Positions 12,655 to 27,299 of a stretch of 64,000 nt of DNA are shown piece by piece; position 1 is the first letter of the stretch, and every line of letters begins with the position of its first letter. Location of the stretch: assembly GCA_019321725.1 (NCBI GenBank), contig CM033120.1:15530278-15594277 (forward strand). The letters are read 5' to 3'. The stretch comes from Paulownia fortunei (lineage: Eukaryota; Streptophyta; Magnoliopsida; Lamiales; Paulowniaceae). A program made the position numbers and the translations under genes. The notes under the pieces were generated by a model. That model was not told the origin of the DNA and did not search any database. It saw only the letters and a list, made by a program, of their open reading frames with translations.

Positions 12655-13122
12655 CTAGGCCTTGTTCAAACATATATTGTCAAGAGGCTGATCAATGACG
12701 GAGCTCCAAACGCAATCTAAAGGTTCAAGATCATCGACTTGGAACGACGTCAAACTATCACCTTCAAACTTATTGTCATGGAAATTTCGATCCAGGGCTG
12801 GAGGGACAAGTGAATCTTGTACACAAGATTGATCAACATTTGCCACAAAAGTGTCTTGAACTTCGTCTACATATGAACACGGAGCAAACATGTCTTCAGG
12901 TTCCAAGTACTCATCTACTTTGAATATATAAGCGCCCTCTTTGAGCCATGGAAAGTCGAAAACTCCAATGTCATCACAGAATTCATAGCCCTTGTCTATG
13001 TAACAAGAATCCTGGTCCAAGGTACTGATGATGGTTTCTGGTTTCTTGTCTTTGTGGCATTCTTTCTTCTCATCTCCTTCATCTCTTGTTCTCTTCCGGT
13101 TCTGAGTATTGTCCCTCTCCAT
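12655..13122 (-). CDS. Small acidic protein of unknown function
   Basis: The open frame from the ATG at 13120-13122 to the stop at 12655 encodes 155 aa that I do not recognise. It starts MERDNTQNRKRTRDEGDEKK, a basic stretch that could be a nuclear localisation signal. It then becomes acidic and aromatic, with FDFPWLKEGAYIF, DEYLEPEDMF and DDLEPLDCVWSSV. There is no membrane segment or known catalytic motif. A clear acceptor (TTTTTTCAG, AG at 13140-13141) precedes the start by 18 bases, so exon 1 appears non-coding (about 13215-13290) with a 74-bp intron. A TATA-like CATAAATAAAG lies at 13319-13331. The mix of basic N-terminus and acidic W/F motifs would suit a nuclear adaptor or transcription cofactor, but this is inference. 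It could alternatively extend upstream through different splicing; I found no in-frame ATG there. Confidence 0.65.
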   Translation of the reverse strand: MERDNTQNRKRTRDEGDEKKECHKDKKPETIISTLDQDSCYIDKGYEFCDDIGVFDFPWLKEGAYIFKVDEYLEPEDMFAPCSYVDEVQDTFVANVDQSCVQDSLVPPALDRNFHDNKFEGDSLTSFQVDDLEPLDCVWSSVIDQPLDNICLNKA

Positions 13123-13318
13123 ATCTTTCTTGCTGCTATCTGAAAAACACAGATAAAAATGGATACAACTTTTAGACAAATGAATAACAACCTTAATGAT
13201 CTAACAGAATCAACCTAGGTAAATGCTGAATTGCTGACACACATTCCCACAATACAAGATTGCTATGTGTGGAGAGAAATGAGGAAGAGTGGTGTATGAA
13301 TGAAGAGAAAAATGGATC

Positions 13319-13331
13319 TTTATTTATGCCT
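13319..13331 (-). promoter_or_regulatory. TATA-like element of the acidic-protein gene
   Basis: On the minus strand the sequence reads GGCATAAATAAAG, about 30 bases before a plausible transcription start near 13290. It is supported by position relative to the inferred first exon only. Confidence 0.35.
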
Positions 13332-13439
13332 AGTTTCAGACTTTCACTTTGTGTTTTTTTCCCTCCTCTGGGGCTAACTTTCCTGGAAGTGGATTTTCTT
13401 TTTTGCTTCAGACATGAATATGGTTTTTTCTGGCTCACA

Positions 13440-13934
13440 ATCTAAGTGATTTAGAGCTAATAAAATACAGTTTTTACACACACAGAGACCCGATCAGTGT
13501 GTGTAGAAATGCACACCATCCATCAGTCCTTTTACCAAGCTGACAACTCTCTGCCTCTCCTTTCCATCACTCTGTCTTTGTATGGGTATACGATAGAGTA
13601 TAGATAGATACAATGCATATGGATGTATGCATATGGGTATACTGGAGAGGGAGTTTGGCTTTAAAATCCTATATTTACGCTTTTTTCTCCTCATCGTGAT
13701 CTCCTATGTCTCTTTAATACGACCTTTTTGGGTTGGTAAGACCCTAAGAAAGTGCGCATTTTGCGTTCTTTCCTTAAAAATATAAAAATGTTTGAAGTTC
13801 TGCCAGATTTTATTTTTTAGGGAAAATAAAAAAGAATTTATGCAATTAAAATAGGGCAAATTAATGTGATTTTCTTTCCTCTTCTGGATGAAATATTTAG
13901 GGCCTTGTTTTCTTTCTCTTCTGTCTCTTTCCCC

Positions 13935-13966
<32 letters not shown>

Positions 13967-14560
13967 TCAGAATACTATGGAAAAATACGTTATAGAGGAC
14001 TCATAAACCTAAAATAATTTGTAGTAATCGTGTACATTTGTTTGAAGCTAACCCATCTGAATGGATTCCTACATGTTCGTTGTGAAAAGTTATAAATATC
14101 ACTTCTAATAGAAAAGCCTATAGTCATTTATAGGCTTGAGGTATTGGAGCTTATTCTTGTACATTTGAAGCAAAAGCAATTTATAGCAGATTGTTTTGGT
14201 AAGCAATCAATTTGTTTTTAGCATAGATAATCGAGATCCAGCATGAAAAACAGAGCAAAAGCACATTGTCATGAGAACGACAAAACCATAATCCATGCGC
14301 AATTTGAGATATAAACTACATAGACTAGAAAGAGCGCAGAGTTTGTTAAAGAGAAAAATGGGAGTGGTCTGGAGGTGAAAGAAAGAGAAATAGGCAACGA
14401 ATTGATTCACATTCCATGAAATATTTAATGCGTAAAATAAACAGAATTTTGAAAGGAAAAAGGACTATAGTTCCAGATTGTTTTTTCATGGACCACCATG
14501 GAATATGCAGCTAGAGTACAACACAATCTGAATTTTATTTTCAAGGTGCCAAACTTAGGA
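13440..14560. other. Intergenic region with a T10-G21 run
   Basis: No gene is visible between the acidic-protein promoter and the RABB1c 3' end. The only striking feature is a run of ten T followed by 21 G (13935-13965). Small open frames at 13494-13694 and 14207-14410 have no family resemblance. Confidence 0.45.
13935..13965 (+). repeat. Homopolymer junction T10-G21
   Basis: Ten consecutive T are followed by 21 consecutive G. Long poly-G tracts are rare in AT-rich plant intergenic DNA. On the plus strand it could form G-quadruplexes; it may equally be a sequencing or gap-closure artefact. Confidence 0.85.
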
Positions 14561-14778
14561 AAATTTATTCATTTACTACAATTGACAACCCGATCCCCTT
14601 TGTACAACAACCAACAAATGTATCTCAACCTATAGAAAAATTTACAGCCAAGTAGGATGGGGAGGAGAAAGAATCCGGAATATAACCAAGAAGCAACATT
14701 GCAGCTCCCAGTTGAGGAGTACAAACCAGAAGCATGGAAAAGCAGAAAGAATGTTTCAGCAGTGCTCACAAACAAATC

Positions 14779-18258
<3,480 letters not shown>

Positions 18259-18359
18259 ATTTAGCGTAAATCGTAATCACGAATTCTTGATTGGGAGAAA
18301 GAGAGCGAAAGGAAATTGCAAGAAGATGATAGAAAAATGATCTTATGAACTCATGATTA

Positions 18360-19120
18360 ATTAGTAATAAAGTATTTATTTTGTAATTTAGGATAATATT
18401 TATTTTATTTATTTAAGAAGGAAAAGGAGGAGTCAAACACGATCGACTGTCGATTGAGATGTTTCCAGCGAAGATAAAGTCCCAATTCTGGATTGTTTCT
18501 CTTATTAGAAGTAATTAAATAATTAATAATTAATAATTTTTATTTTTGATTGAATAAATATTATAAAAATAGATTAATACCATTCTATTTATTTAATTTC
18601 TCTTATGCTGCATAAAATTAATGTTGAGGGCCTGTTAAGACTGGTAGTAGTATTAATGATCTTATTGGAAAATTTTAATTTAATCCACACTCCTGTAGAT
18701 ACACTCTATCTTTGAATTAACTTATCAGTGTATAATTTTTTTTTTCTGATAATATGAATAATTACTAAAATTTAAAATTATAATATTTGTTATATTATTT
18801 AATATTATTTGATTAGATTAATAAAAAATAGCTATTTTATTTATTATTTAATTGAAAATAATAATCCAATTGTCCGGATAACAACAGAAAATGAAATATA
18901 AAGTAAATAAGATTTTTTTGATCTCATATTGTTACTTTTAATTTTTTCACCGACATTGATTTATTTATTTTCTTGGGGAAAAAATCGAACTTACATCGTT
19001 TATTACATTTAAATTTTAAATTTATTTAGTATAAAGATGTCAAATCTTTACAGTATTTTCCAAATTTATGATAGGTTTCCAGAAAGGACATCAAGTTGTG
19101 AGGCTTCCGGAAAAAGAGCC
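18360..19120. other. Short intergenic region between RABB1c and the RFS-family gene
   Basis: AT-rich DNA holding the RABB1c upstream region and, at the high end, the start of the RFS-family 3' UTR. No gene is visible. Confidence 0.45.
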
Positions 19121-22100
19121 TCAGTAATGAACAGCAATTTCCCAAGAGTTTGTTCCTGTAGGAACATTAACTGTCAAAAAATGGTGTTTACTGCTGAACT
19201 CAAATTCCACCTCCTCCATATTCACATAGCAAAACTTTGGCTCCAAACTGGAATAGGCTCCAAAAACACCTTCCCCTCTTCCTTTAATCCTTATCCCGTT
19301 GCACGAAGAATCATCAATGGCCTCAGCTGCATCAGTAGCCCCTCCAGAGTTGTACATGTTTATCAAGCCAAGTGGTGCAAATTGAATTTCTTGATGATAT
19401 GCCTGTAAGATTTAGATAGAGACAAAGAACTTATGCCTGTGTTTTTAGTATGCCTACAGGAAAAGATCTTGTTACTAATTAGTGAGTACTACCTTGATGG
19501 GAGATACTGTGAAGACATCACATTGTAAGGTTTTTAAGGTGACATTTAGCTTTCCATGCATGGAAACTCGAGAGAGAGAACCTGGAGATTTTCATAAACA
19601 GAAGAATTTGGAAGAACTTTGTGTCAGATAAATCCAGGAGTTTTATTGCTGGAAGCCTGGAAATTATACAGACAGAGAGAGCACAGAATATTTTCACTGA
19701 CTGTAATTTTAAACCTGATTTGAAGGAAAAGACTGCAAAGTCTCCAGCCCACGACTCCGGTGAAATTTCTGTAAGATAATCAATATCTGCTGGAGATATG
19801 TCTCCAGACAGCTCAAGGCCATCTGTTTGAGCAGAATTCTCCAAACCAGGCCAGGTTCCTGCTCCTTGGCAATTGAATACAGCAAGCACTCCAGAAAGTT
19901 TGTTCAGGTTCCATATCTTCATAAGGCTTTTGGAATTGACAAGAACAGAGTTAAAAGGTAACAATACTAATTATACTGAAACAAAATATTATCTAGCTTT
20001 GGAAAGAGGGCAAGTTTTTGTTTGACAGAAATACCTTTTCCCATCCATAACAGGATCGATGAACAAACAATTACGAGAAGGCCTTCCCGGATATTTTGCC
20101 CTCATCACAGATCCATCAGGCAGCACAAGCCTTTTAAGTATCTCGAAATCATGCTTTCCAGGTTTATCACTGACATTAACCATTGTTAATAAGGAAACAC
20201 TAAGTTGGATAAATAAGTACTTATCATGTGTCTAGCATATAAACAAAAAACTTCAAATATATAATTGAAATGGAAAACTGACAATTTTATGTTGAGAGGA
20301 ATCGTTATGTGTTCTTGAAGGTAATGATCATTTGTCGCAGACGGTAGCACACACAAGGCAATCTACTGTTTGCCCTCTGGTTTCACAGGGAGCGGAAGAA
20401 ACAGCAGTACCACAATATGAAAAGGTGTCTTAAATTTGACATTAATATTAAACCAAGGTAGATCCTCATCACAAAAAATGTCAATTTTTCCAATGCCGGG
20501 GTGGCTTATCTTTAGATCCCTGTGCAAACTCTGCATTTCGTATGTGTTTCATAACCAATTTGTTAAAGAACCAGCCAAGATTATTTTTAGGCATATTTAA
20601 CTTCCATTTACCAAATAGGAGTATCCCCTCTTGGACGAATTAACTGGGCCAATTATGCATACCTTACATAGACTCCACAGCCTCCAACAGCTCGAGCAAC
20701 TGCATGAAACTCAGCCGCCTCATGGAGGCTCTGAAAGTTAATGATAATAACATTAATCTCTGATAGATTGCTGTCAAAGTTAAACCAGTCATATTATGAA
20801 AGAGCGTCTCATACATAGAACATGTCCCAATCTGGGATAAATATTTCACCAAAGAATAAGCTGTTATAAGCTACAGCAGCTATATGCAGCGTCTGTGTCG
20901 TTGGGTTCTTGGGGTAGTAGTCATCTGATGCACGTGTAATGGCACTTGTTTTTGCACTGTAACCATAAATGATGATTGAAGCTATCATTATTTTTCCATC
21001 AGAATATTGAGCAATAGACAGTCACCAAACTAAATTAAGAAATTTGACTACTGAAGAAAGAATAATAAGCTGAAACATGCTACTGTCCTCTCTACATGAA
21101 TGGATAATAAAAAGACAATCTGAGGTTTCAAGTTCAGTACCTGTAAACAGAATCCGTATTCTGAGCCATACAGCATATTATTCCATTGTCTTGGAAGTTG
21201 TTGGATATTGACTTTTCAAGAGATTGCTGAAAATGTCTAGTAAGTGAGACCCGGCCTCCTGAACCTGTGGCTACTGTTTCTAGTATGTTCTGTACATCAA
21301 CCTTAACTCCATCCACTTCCTGTGACACAAGATATCTGTGCAGATCATCATAAAATTCAAATATTCTGTCTGGATCAACCGTACCAACACCGTACTCCTC
21401 CATACGGTCCATAGCTATATCCCTGCGATGTGCAAGATTCCCGGTTGATTGTAGTGGAAACTTTAATGTGGGATTGTACTTCTTAGTTCCTGGGGCATCA
21501 GGATGGAGTCCACCCCAATATCCCATTAGTGCGTGCCATACATATACATACCTGGAAGAAGAAAGACACGTATAATCAAAGAAGGAAGCAATGATTCTTT
21601 TTACTTGAAATGAACAAAAAATTAAGATATCTATGTAGGAGTTCAGTGAGCTGCCAGCAAGCCTGTCCTATTGCGAATGGTGGCGATTAAGAAATTTTTT
21701 ATCCTTGTATTTTTAACATGCACTGAATGAGGTGAATTAAAAAGCCAAAAGTGGAAAGACAGGCAACAACAAATGAGCATACTTGAGGCCAAAAGTCCTC
21801 TTTATATCTGAAACAAAGTCCTTTAGACTATGTGGCTTGTTGCTTGAATCATCATTTGCTGCCTTCCGGAACTTCTTGTTTTCTCTTATACTCATCAATC
21901 TGGCCCCAAACCTGCATTTTCACGATTATCCTAATTACATTACATATGCATTCTCCTACTTAATACCAAAGAGAAGACACATTAACTTACTGTGACCCTT
22001 CAATGAAAGGCTCTCCCTCTTTTTGGAACTCGTTGGTTGTATCTTGCCATCCATCATCAATTATTAAAAACCTTGCTGGAGTGCCACCTTCAGACAAGCT

Positions 22101-24275
22101 GAGAGAAAGACAGAATGAGACAGAGAAACAATGAAATAACCCAGACAGAAATTTATGTAAAAAGGCAAAAAAAGAAAAGAGCTCATTCACAAATATTTCT
22201 CAAGATTGTGGTTTTAAGTTGGAATATGCATCGACAAGGCATAGCAGGGGAGACTTTGCCTAATATGGTTGAAGATATATGCAAAACTTATAGTATCACA
22301 AATATGTAATCTCTATCTAAACTCTTTTAATCTCTTATGAATAAGGTATGAAGGCATAAAATTTTCTAATTGTTTCATTCTAAAATTGATGAAGGCCTGA
22401 AGTTTCAATTCCCTGTATGCAAATGCTTCATGATGATATGTCGAAATATTTAAATCCATTGGTATTTTTCTCCCAAGTTCACAACATATGTTGATAATAA
22501 AAGTTCAATGACAAGAATAAGCACCAACAAATTTTAGTTTTCCCATCATACTGCCACATTTCACTCTCTTACCATCAGATAACTCACAGACCATAAAGTT
22601 TAACTTTAAAAAATATAACTTTAAAAAATATCAGTAGAAGTTGCAGTATAGAAAATTGAGAAAAGAAGGTTGACTAAGAACATTGAAGGGGAAGCATAAA
22701 CCTTTTTAACCCATCTCTGATTCCTTGAGGATTGACATCTTGGTAAAAAGCATCCCAGGTGCACCAACCGAACCAATCTAGCATTCCAGGCATCTGCATC
22801 AGATAGAAGAGCTCGATTTTAGGAAACATATTTTCATTTTCACAATTGAGACAGAATTCTGCTGGTGGACTTGCCTGCTTGGTCTCTCTAACTGCAAATG
22901 TTCCACTGTACTTCTGTAGGATCCTGTGCATTGGCAGAGGTCAATAACCATATTCATGAACATGTATTCACTATGCAACGAAGATTGCCAAAATATCACA
23001 ATGTCATTGAACTTAGTAGTTGGCCTTTTCTGCTTTCATACTATCAATAGAACAAAATCCTTTCTGAAGTCATTTGAGCTAATTTAGTCATACAATACCC
23101 AGCTCTGAGGCCCACCTACTTCATAGATTCCTCGATCAATTCGAATGGGTTGTTTCCATAGTTCACAAAAACTGCCTTGGGAGACTCCGATGCAATTATG
23201 GTGGAATCACCTATAGAATCATGAGAAGCTCACATCAGTAGACACAAGACACAGATATAAGTACTTAAATGCAATATAGATGACGGGAAAACAAAAGCAG
23301 CTATTAGGTTCATAAAATCAGTGAAACCAGTACTCTTGAGAGGTCAAAGTTGTCTACCAGCTTTCCATCTAGGAGATAATTTTATGCAAGATCCCTCCAA
23401 ATCATTTAGTACAACTATCCAATTACATTTTTTTGAGATAAGGAATTCTTGTTCGCTGAAAAAAGTTGAAGTGACCGAACATTCTCACCAGTTTCAACAC
23501 AAACTTCGAGCTCATCAGCTGAGTTCCCCTGCAGGCTGCTCCTGAATTCACCATCTAATATAGGCAAAAATAGTACATAAACTGTGTTTCCATTAGGCTC
23601 TTCAGAACTTGGTTCTTCCTTTGCCTCCAGCAGCAGCATCTGTGTTTCAACAGGAATGTCCCTTGCAGAATTCCCTACTCGAGGTATCATCCACCAGATT
23701 TTGAACCTAAACAGCGATAGCAATCTGGCATCTCTGCATAAAGGCACTTACATCGGATCATTTGACATTAAAAGTAGACTAATATCTGGCAAATTAAGAC
23801 AAAAGAAAGGTAATATTTTATTCATTCTGAAACATCCAAGTCTCAAACTAACCTCATCAGGAAAAGAAAAAGGCTCACCCACTAAACCCAAAAAGGCATT
23901 CCACAAAATATGATGATTCATAATTAAAAAAGAAAAACAAGAAAATAAAATGGCTTACTCAATAAACCCTAGCTTGAAAACATGTCGAGAGTTGCTCTCA
24001 CTGGAAGTAGCACCCAAAAATGCCGACGAGTCGGACCATGGTGTCATCACAACATTATCAGGCACGCCCACAAGTGCATCCATCCCATTGAAGCTTAGAA
24101 CTCCATTTTTAACTGCCGGCGCCGTCTTGAGGAACATAGAATACCTGCTGCACCCTGTACTGCGAACACGCAGAACCCCATTTGGAAATATCTTGCCATT
24201 GGCAGGTAAAAATGGAGAGAGATTATTGACTTTGAATTGCAGAGTTCTCAAAGATGTGCAAGCTGCCATTGCCAT
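19121..24275 (-). CDS. Raffinose synthase / alkaline alpha-galactosidase family protein (GH36)
   Basis: This belongs to the plant RFS / seed-imbibition (SIP) / DIN10 family of glycoside hydrolase 36, which either transfers galactose from galactinol to sucrose or hydrolyses alpha-galactosides. Fourteen coding exons: 23959-24275, 23489-23706, 23120-23210, 22875-22923, 22702-22793, 21991-22098, 21783-21911, 21141-21551, 20815-20956, 20663-20730, 20035-20169, 19715-19926, 19493-19581, 19121-19402. They sum to 2,343 bases, 780 aa, in one frame. Seen motifs: [30 protein letters not shown] (nucleophile Asp about 419) and TRASDDYYP (acid/base Asp about 483-484). About 50 residues precede the usual family start; they are rich in Ser, Leu and basic residues and resemble a plastid transit peptide. 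Intron 22794-... is normal, but intron 4 (22794-22874) has a GC donor. Sequence cannot settle synthase versus hydrolase; an alkaline alpha-galactosidase/DIN10-like role seems likeliest from length. Confidence 0.93.
22794..22874 (-). other. GC-AG intron in the RFS-family gene
   Basis: The upstream exon ends AAGCAG and the intron starts GCAAGT (GC at 22873-22874). It ends GATGCAG before ATGCCTGG. The exon/GC context AG|GCAAGT is the strict consensus of the minor GC-AG class. The flanking exons are in phase 0 and continue the conserved protein, so the boundary is well supported. Confidence 0.85.
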
Positions 24276-24289
24276 GGAGTGTTCAGGTT

Positions 24290-26950
24290 CAGACAGTTAT
24301 CTGACCGTTAAAAAGTTTGTTTGTGTGACTATCAGAATTACACGAAGCAGATGTTCAAGATTTCTTTATATATGTCCTAATGGACCCCAAATGAAAAAGG
24401 CCGGCTAACTGATGGGGACAATTTGATAAAGGGAAGATGGGTACATGTAGGAGAACTCTTTCTTTGTATCAGTGTGGGAAATTTATGACTTAGTCAGTCT
24501 CTGTAGCTAATCTTTTTGGTCTCCGCTCCAAGCATTTCTCATCTACAGAAACTAAAATATCCTCTCATTTTTCTTGGACAGTTATGACCTTAGGCCATGA
24601 TATTTATTAAGTTTTTCTAGAGTCCCTACTCCCCTGGACCTTTTTTTCCGTTGGCATTATTTGACAAAATAATTCTTTACTTTCGTTAGAATTAAACATT
24701 CCACTCATACACAATCACCTCATGTTGACAATTGTCTACGATAGTGAAAACAATAAAATTGAAATCTCTACCACTTATTATAGATTTTGGCCTAATAGTA
24801 AGATTTTGATTTTTCGCAACTTTGTTCATATGCTGTGAGAATTGATAAGATACTTTATTTATAACTATGGTAACTTTTTGCAATTGAGGTTAAAGAAAAG
24901 TATAAGAAAAATTATAAATGGATCTAAGAAAAGAAAGTCCAGTGCTTCGAGCACAATTCAATTGATGGAATTATCAAATTGAATTCGCTTTTAGCGGTAG
25001 GATGGGGGTTTGAATTTTGGTGGGAATCTACGACTGAATTTCGGTATAGAGGAATAACTGTGCTGCCAATGGGATCCTACGGTCGGAATTTAGTATGATG
25101 CAATCACTGTGAGTTGGGTTTTTTATGCGCATAAATGTATAATTTTTGTTGAGAATCCGACAGCCAGTTGAGGCATATCTCGTTATTTACCCCCCCAAAG
25201 TGTTAGGGATAAGTGTTTTGGAGGTTCACGATTAATCCGTCGAATTTGGGATATTTGGATCATAAAAATAAAAAATAAAAGTCTAGATTTTGAACCAAGG
25301 AATAGGACAACTGACTTTTAAACCAAGTTCCTTTCTACCAGTGATGGTTGTTGTCTTCCCTTCCTTTCTGAAAATTTGGACAAAGGCACAATTCAATTTC
25401 AATTCTCCCTTGTCCAACCAGAAGATTGTAACCCTTCTCAATGGCTCTATGGTTAAAAAAAAAAACTGAACAGTTTTGTGCAATCCCATTTTCTTCAATT
25501 AAGGCCTTGTTCTTGTAAGAATAGGGATCTTGTTTACCTTATAAAAGTAAGGGAATTTCAATTGAGCCATCTTCTCTATCTTGCACCAAATCATGCACTA
25601 TATCTTGATTTAGTGCTCATTAAATCAATCCACTTGAAACACAAATATTTCTGATTTTACAACTTCCATGAGCCCAATCAATTTCATTTTCTGGGTCAAA
25701 GAGCGAGGGGAGAAAAAAGGGAGCAAGAAGAATCTTGAATAAACTATTCACTCTGAACTTTTGAACATGCATAAAAACTTCCCTCAAATTTCGCCCATCA
25801 ACTTCATATAAGTCCCATCTGAAAAAAGGTGAAAAAGGGAAAAGAAAAGAAGAATATTAAATTACTTGGACTGATTCACTTTGAATTTCTGAATAATCAT
25901 AAAAGTTCCCAAAGTTTTATTTGCCTATTAACTCCATTTACTTTCCATCAAACACGGCCAAAACAAAAAAGATAATGTTAAATTACTATACTATTTACAA
26001 TGTCTAAGTATTTTATTTTATGTTGAATGAGATACTTGCTATAGAATATAATATTTTTTAATTTAAATTAACATATTTTTATTTTTGAATTTGTACAACC
26101 ATAACTTTATGCAGTATTGAAGTTTTTTTTTAATCCAGATTTCATGCTTTATCTGACTAATTTGAGGAGAAGACGATATTTCCTTCTCGTTCGTCCTTTC
26201 GGATAAATACAATAACATAATCTATACATACTTGGATTTGATTTTCACTTCAATTGCCTTCCTAATGGATCCACCTAGAACGCGATAAGTGATCTTCGAA
26301 TGACGAATACAATTACGTTACGTTCCTTCCACCAAAGTTTCTTTTGAACCTATAGTACTTACATTTTTTCCCTTATATTTTATGTCTGCACCATGCCCGT
26401 GAGGCTAGATTTGGAGAATTTGAAAAGAAACACGAGACAAGAAGACGATCTCATAAGATAAAAAGTTCGTTGACAGGTGAACTTTTGTGATGCCCTAAAC
26501 TTTTACAAAAATAGACACACCACTTTGGTCATACCGAAGTACTGTGCCAAGTTTGAACCGGAAGATTGATATCGATTGCTCTCCAATTGGGCATCAGTTT
26601 CAAACAACAGAAATTGACTCCCATAAATTTTTTACATCCCCAAGAGAGAAGAGAATATTTGACAATAATTGGGAACAAAAATAATGGAAGTAGAATGTGT
26701 TAGAAATTCATATTTAAGCTGGAAAAGGTCCAAAATTCCAACCTGCAAAACTTAGGCAGCTTTGGCTCCATCCATTGGAACTATTTGTCAGAAATAAGGC
26801 AGTCCAGCTAATTCCATGCCGCCTTCTTCGGCCCTCGTCCTCTCAAATCTTCTCTTGTCCTACCCTTCAACCCTTCTTCTTCTTCTTCTTCTTCTTGTTA
26901 TTTCACTCACAATATTGTTTGGGATATAAACTTCAAGAAGAAAAGAGAGG
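24290..26950. other. Intergenic region between RFS-family gene and MIR160
   Basis: No protein gene is visible. The stretch holds the RFS-family promoter at its low end, a SINE-like segment at about 24935-25285, and a TTC trinucleotide run near 26876-26896. Confidence 0.45.
24935..25285 (+). mobile_element. Possible tRNA-derived SINE remnant
   Basis: A segment contains TAGCGGTAGGATGG followed by GGGTTTGAATTTTGG, which resembles a pol III B box (GGTTCGANNCC) about 60 bases after an A-box-like stretch. It ends in an A-rich tail (AAAAATAAAAAATAAAAG). That order fits a plant SINE. I could not find a clean target-site duplication, so the call is tentative. Confidence 0.3.
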
Positions 26951-26961
26951 CTGAAAAAGGC

Positions 26962-26969
26962 TATAAATA
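26962..26969 (+). promoter_or_regulatory. TATA box of the MIR160 gene
   Basis: TATAAATA on the plus strand lies about 170 bases before the mature miRNA, with a plausible transcription start near 26990-27000. Plant MIR genes are pol II units with their own TATA boxes. Confidence 0.65.
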
Positions 26970-27109
26970 CATGCAGAAAGAGTGGATAAACACTTCAAGA
27001 AAACACAAACTAAGAGCACTTAAGTTTGTATTATTTCATCTAGTTAGTTCAGAGGGGCATTGTTCAAAGGTGCTTCAGATCATTCAAAATCAGGTATGTG
27101 TTAGTTTTT

Positions 27110-27240
27110 GTGAGTTATTGCAGAGATGATCTGCCTGGCTCCCTGAATGCCAACTGAGAAGGTTGTCAAAGATTCATTGTTGATGATTTCTTACTTGGCA
27201 TCAAGGGAGTCAAGCAGGCCCTCGTCCAAATCCATCCTTC
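27110..27240 (+). ncRNA. MIR160: MIR160 precursor hairpin
   Basis: The mature 21-mer at 27132-27152 reads TGCCTGGCTCCCTGAATGCC plus A. This is miR160 with A at position 15, a variant known from the miR160 family (as in rice miR160f). The opposite arm at 27196-27216 (TGGCATCAAGGGAGTCAAGC plus A) is its near-complement with a few mismatches and wobbles; the star strand with 2-base overhangs would be about 27198-27218. The loop of about 43 bases is typical. miR160 directs cleavage of auxin response factor mRNAs ARF10, ARF16 and ARF17. A good splice donor (CAG|GTATGT, GT at 27094-27095) just upstream suggests the hairpin may sit in an intron or an alternatively spliced primary transcript. Confidence 0.93.
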
Positions 27241-27299
27241 CCAGCTCACAAAATGGTTTTATCTTATCATGAGCATTCATTGATAATCTTGAAGTATAT

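Noticed and set aside
13193..13438. Minus-strand frame just upstream of the acidic-protein gene, considered as its first coding exon
   Set aside because: None of the frames joined to exon 2 through the donor at 13213-13214 gives an in-frame ATG; the leader is more likely non-coding.
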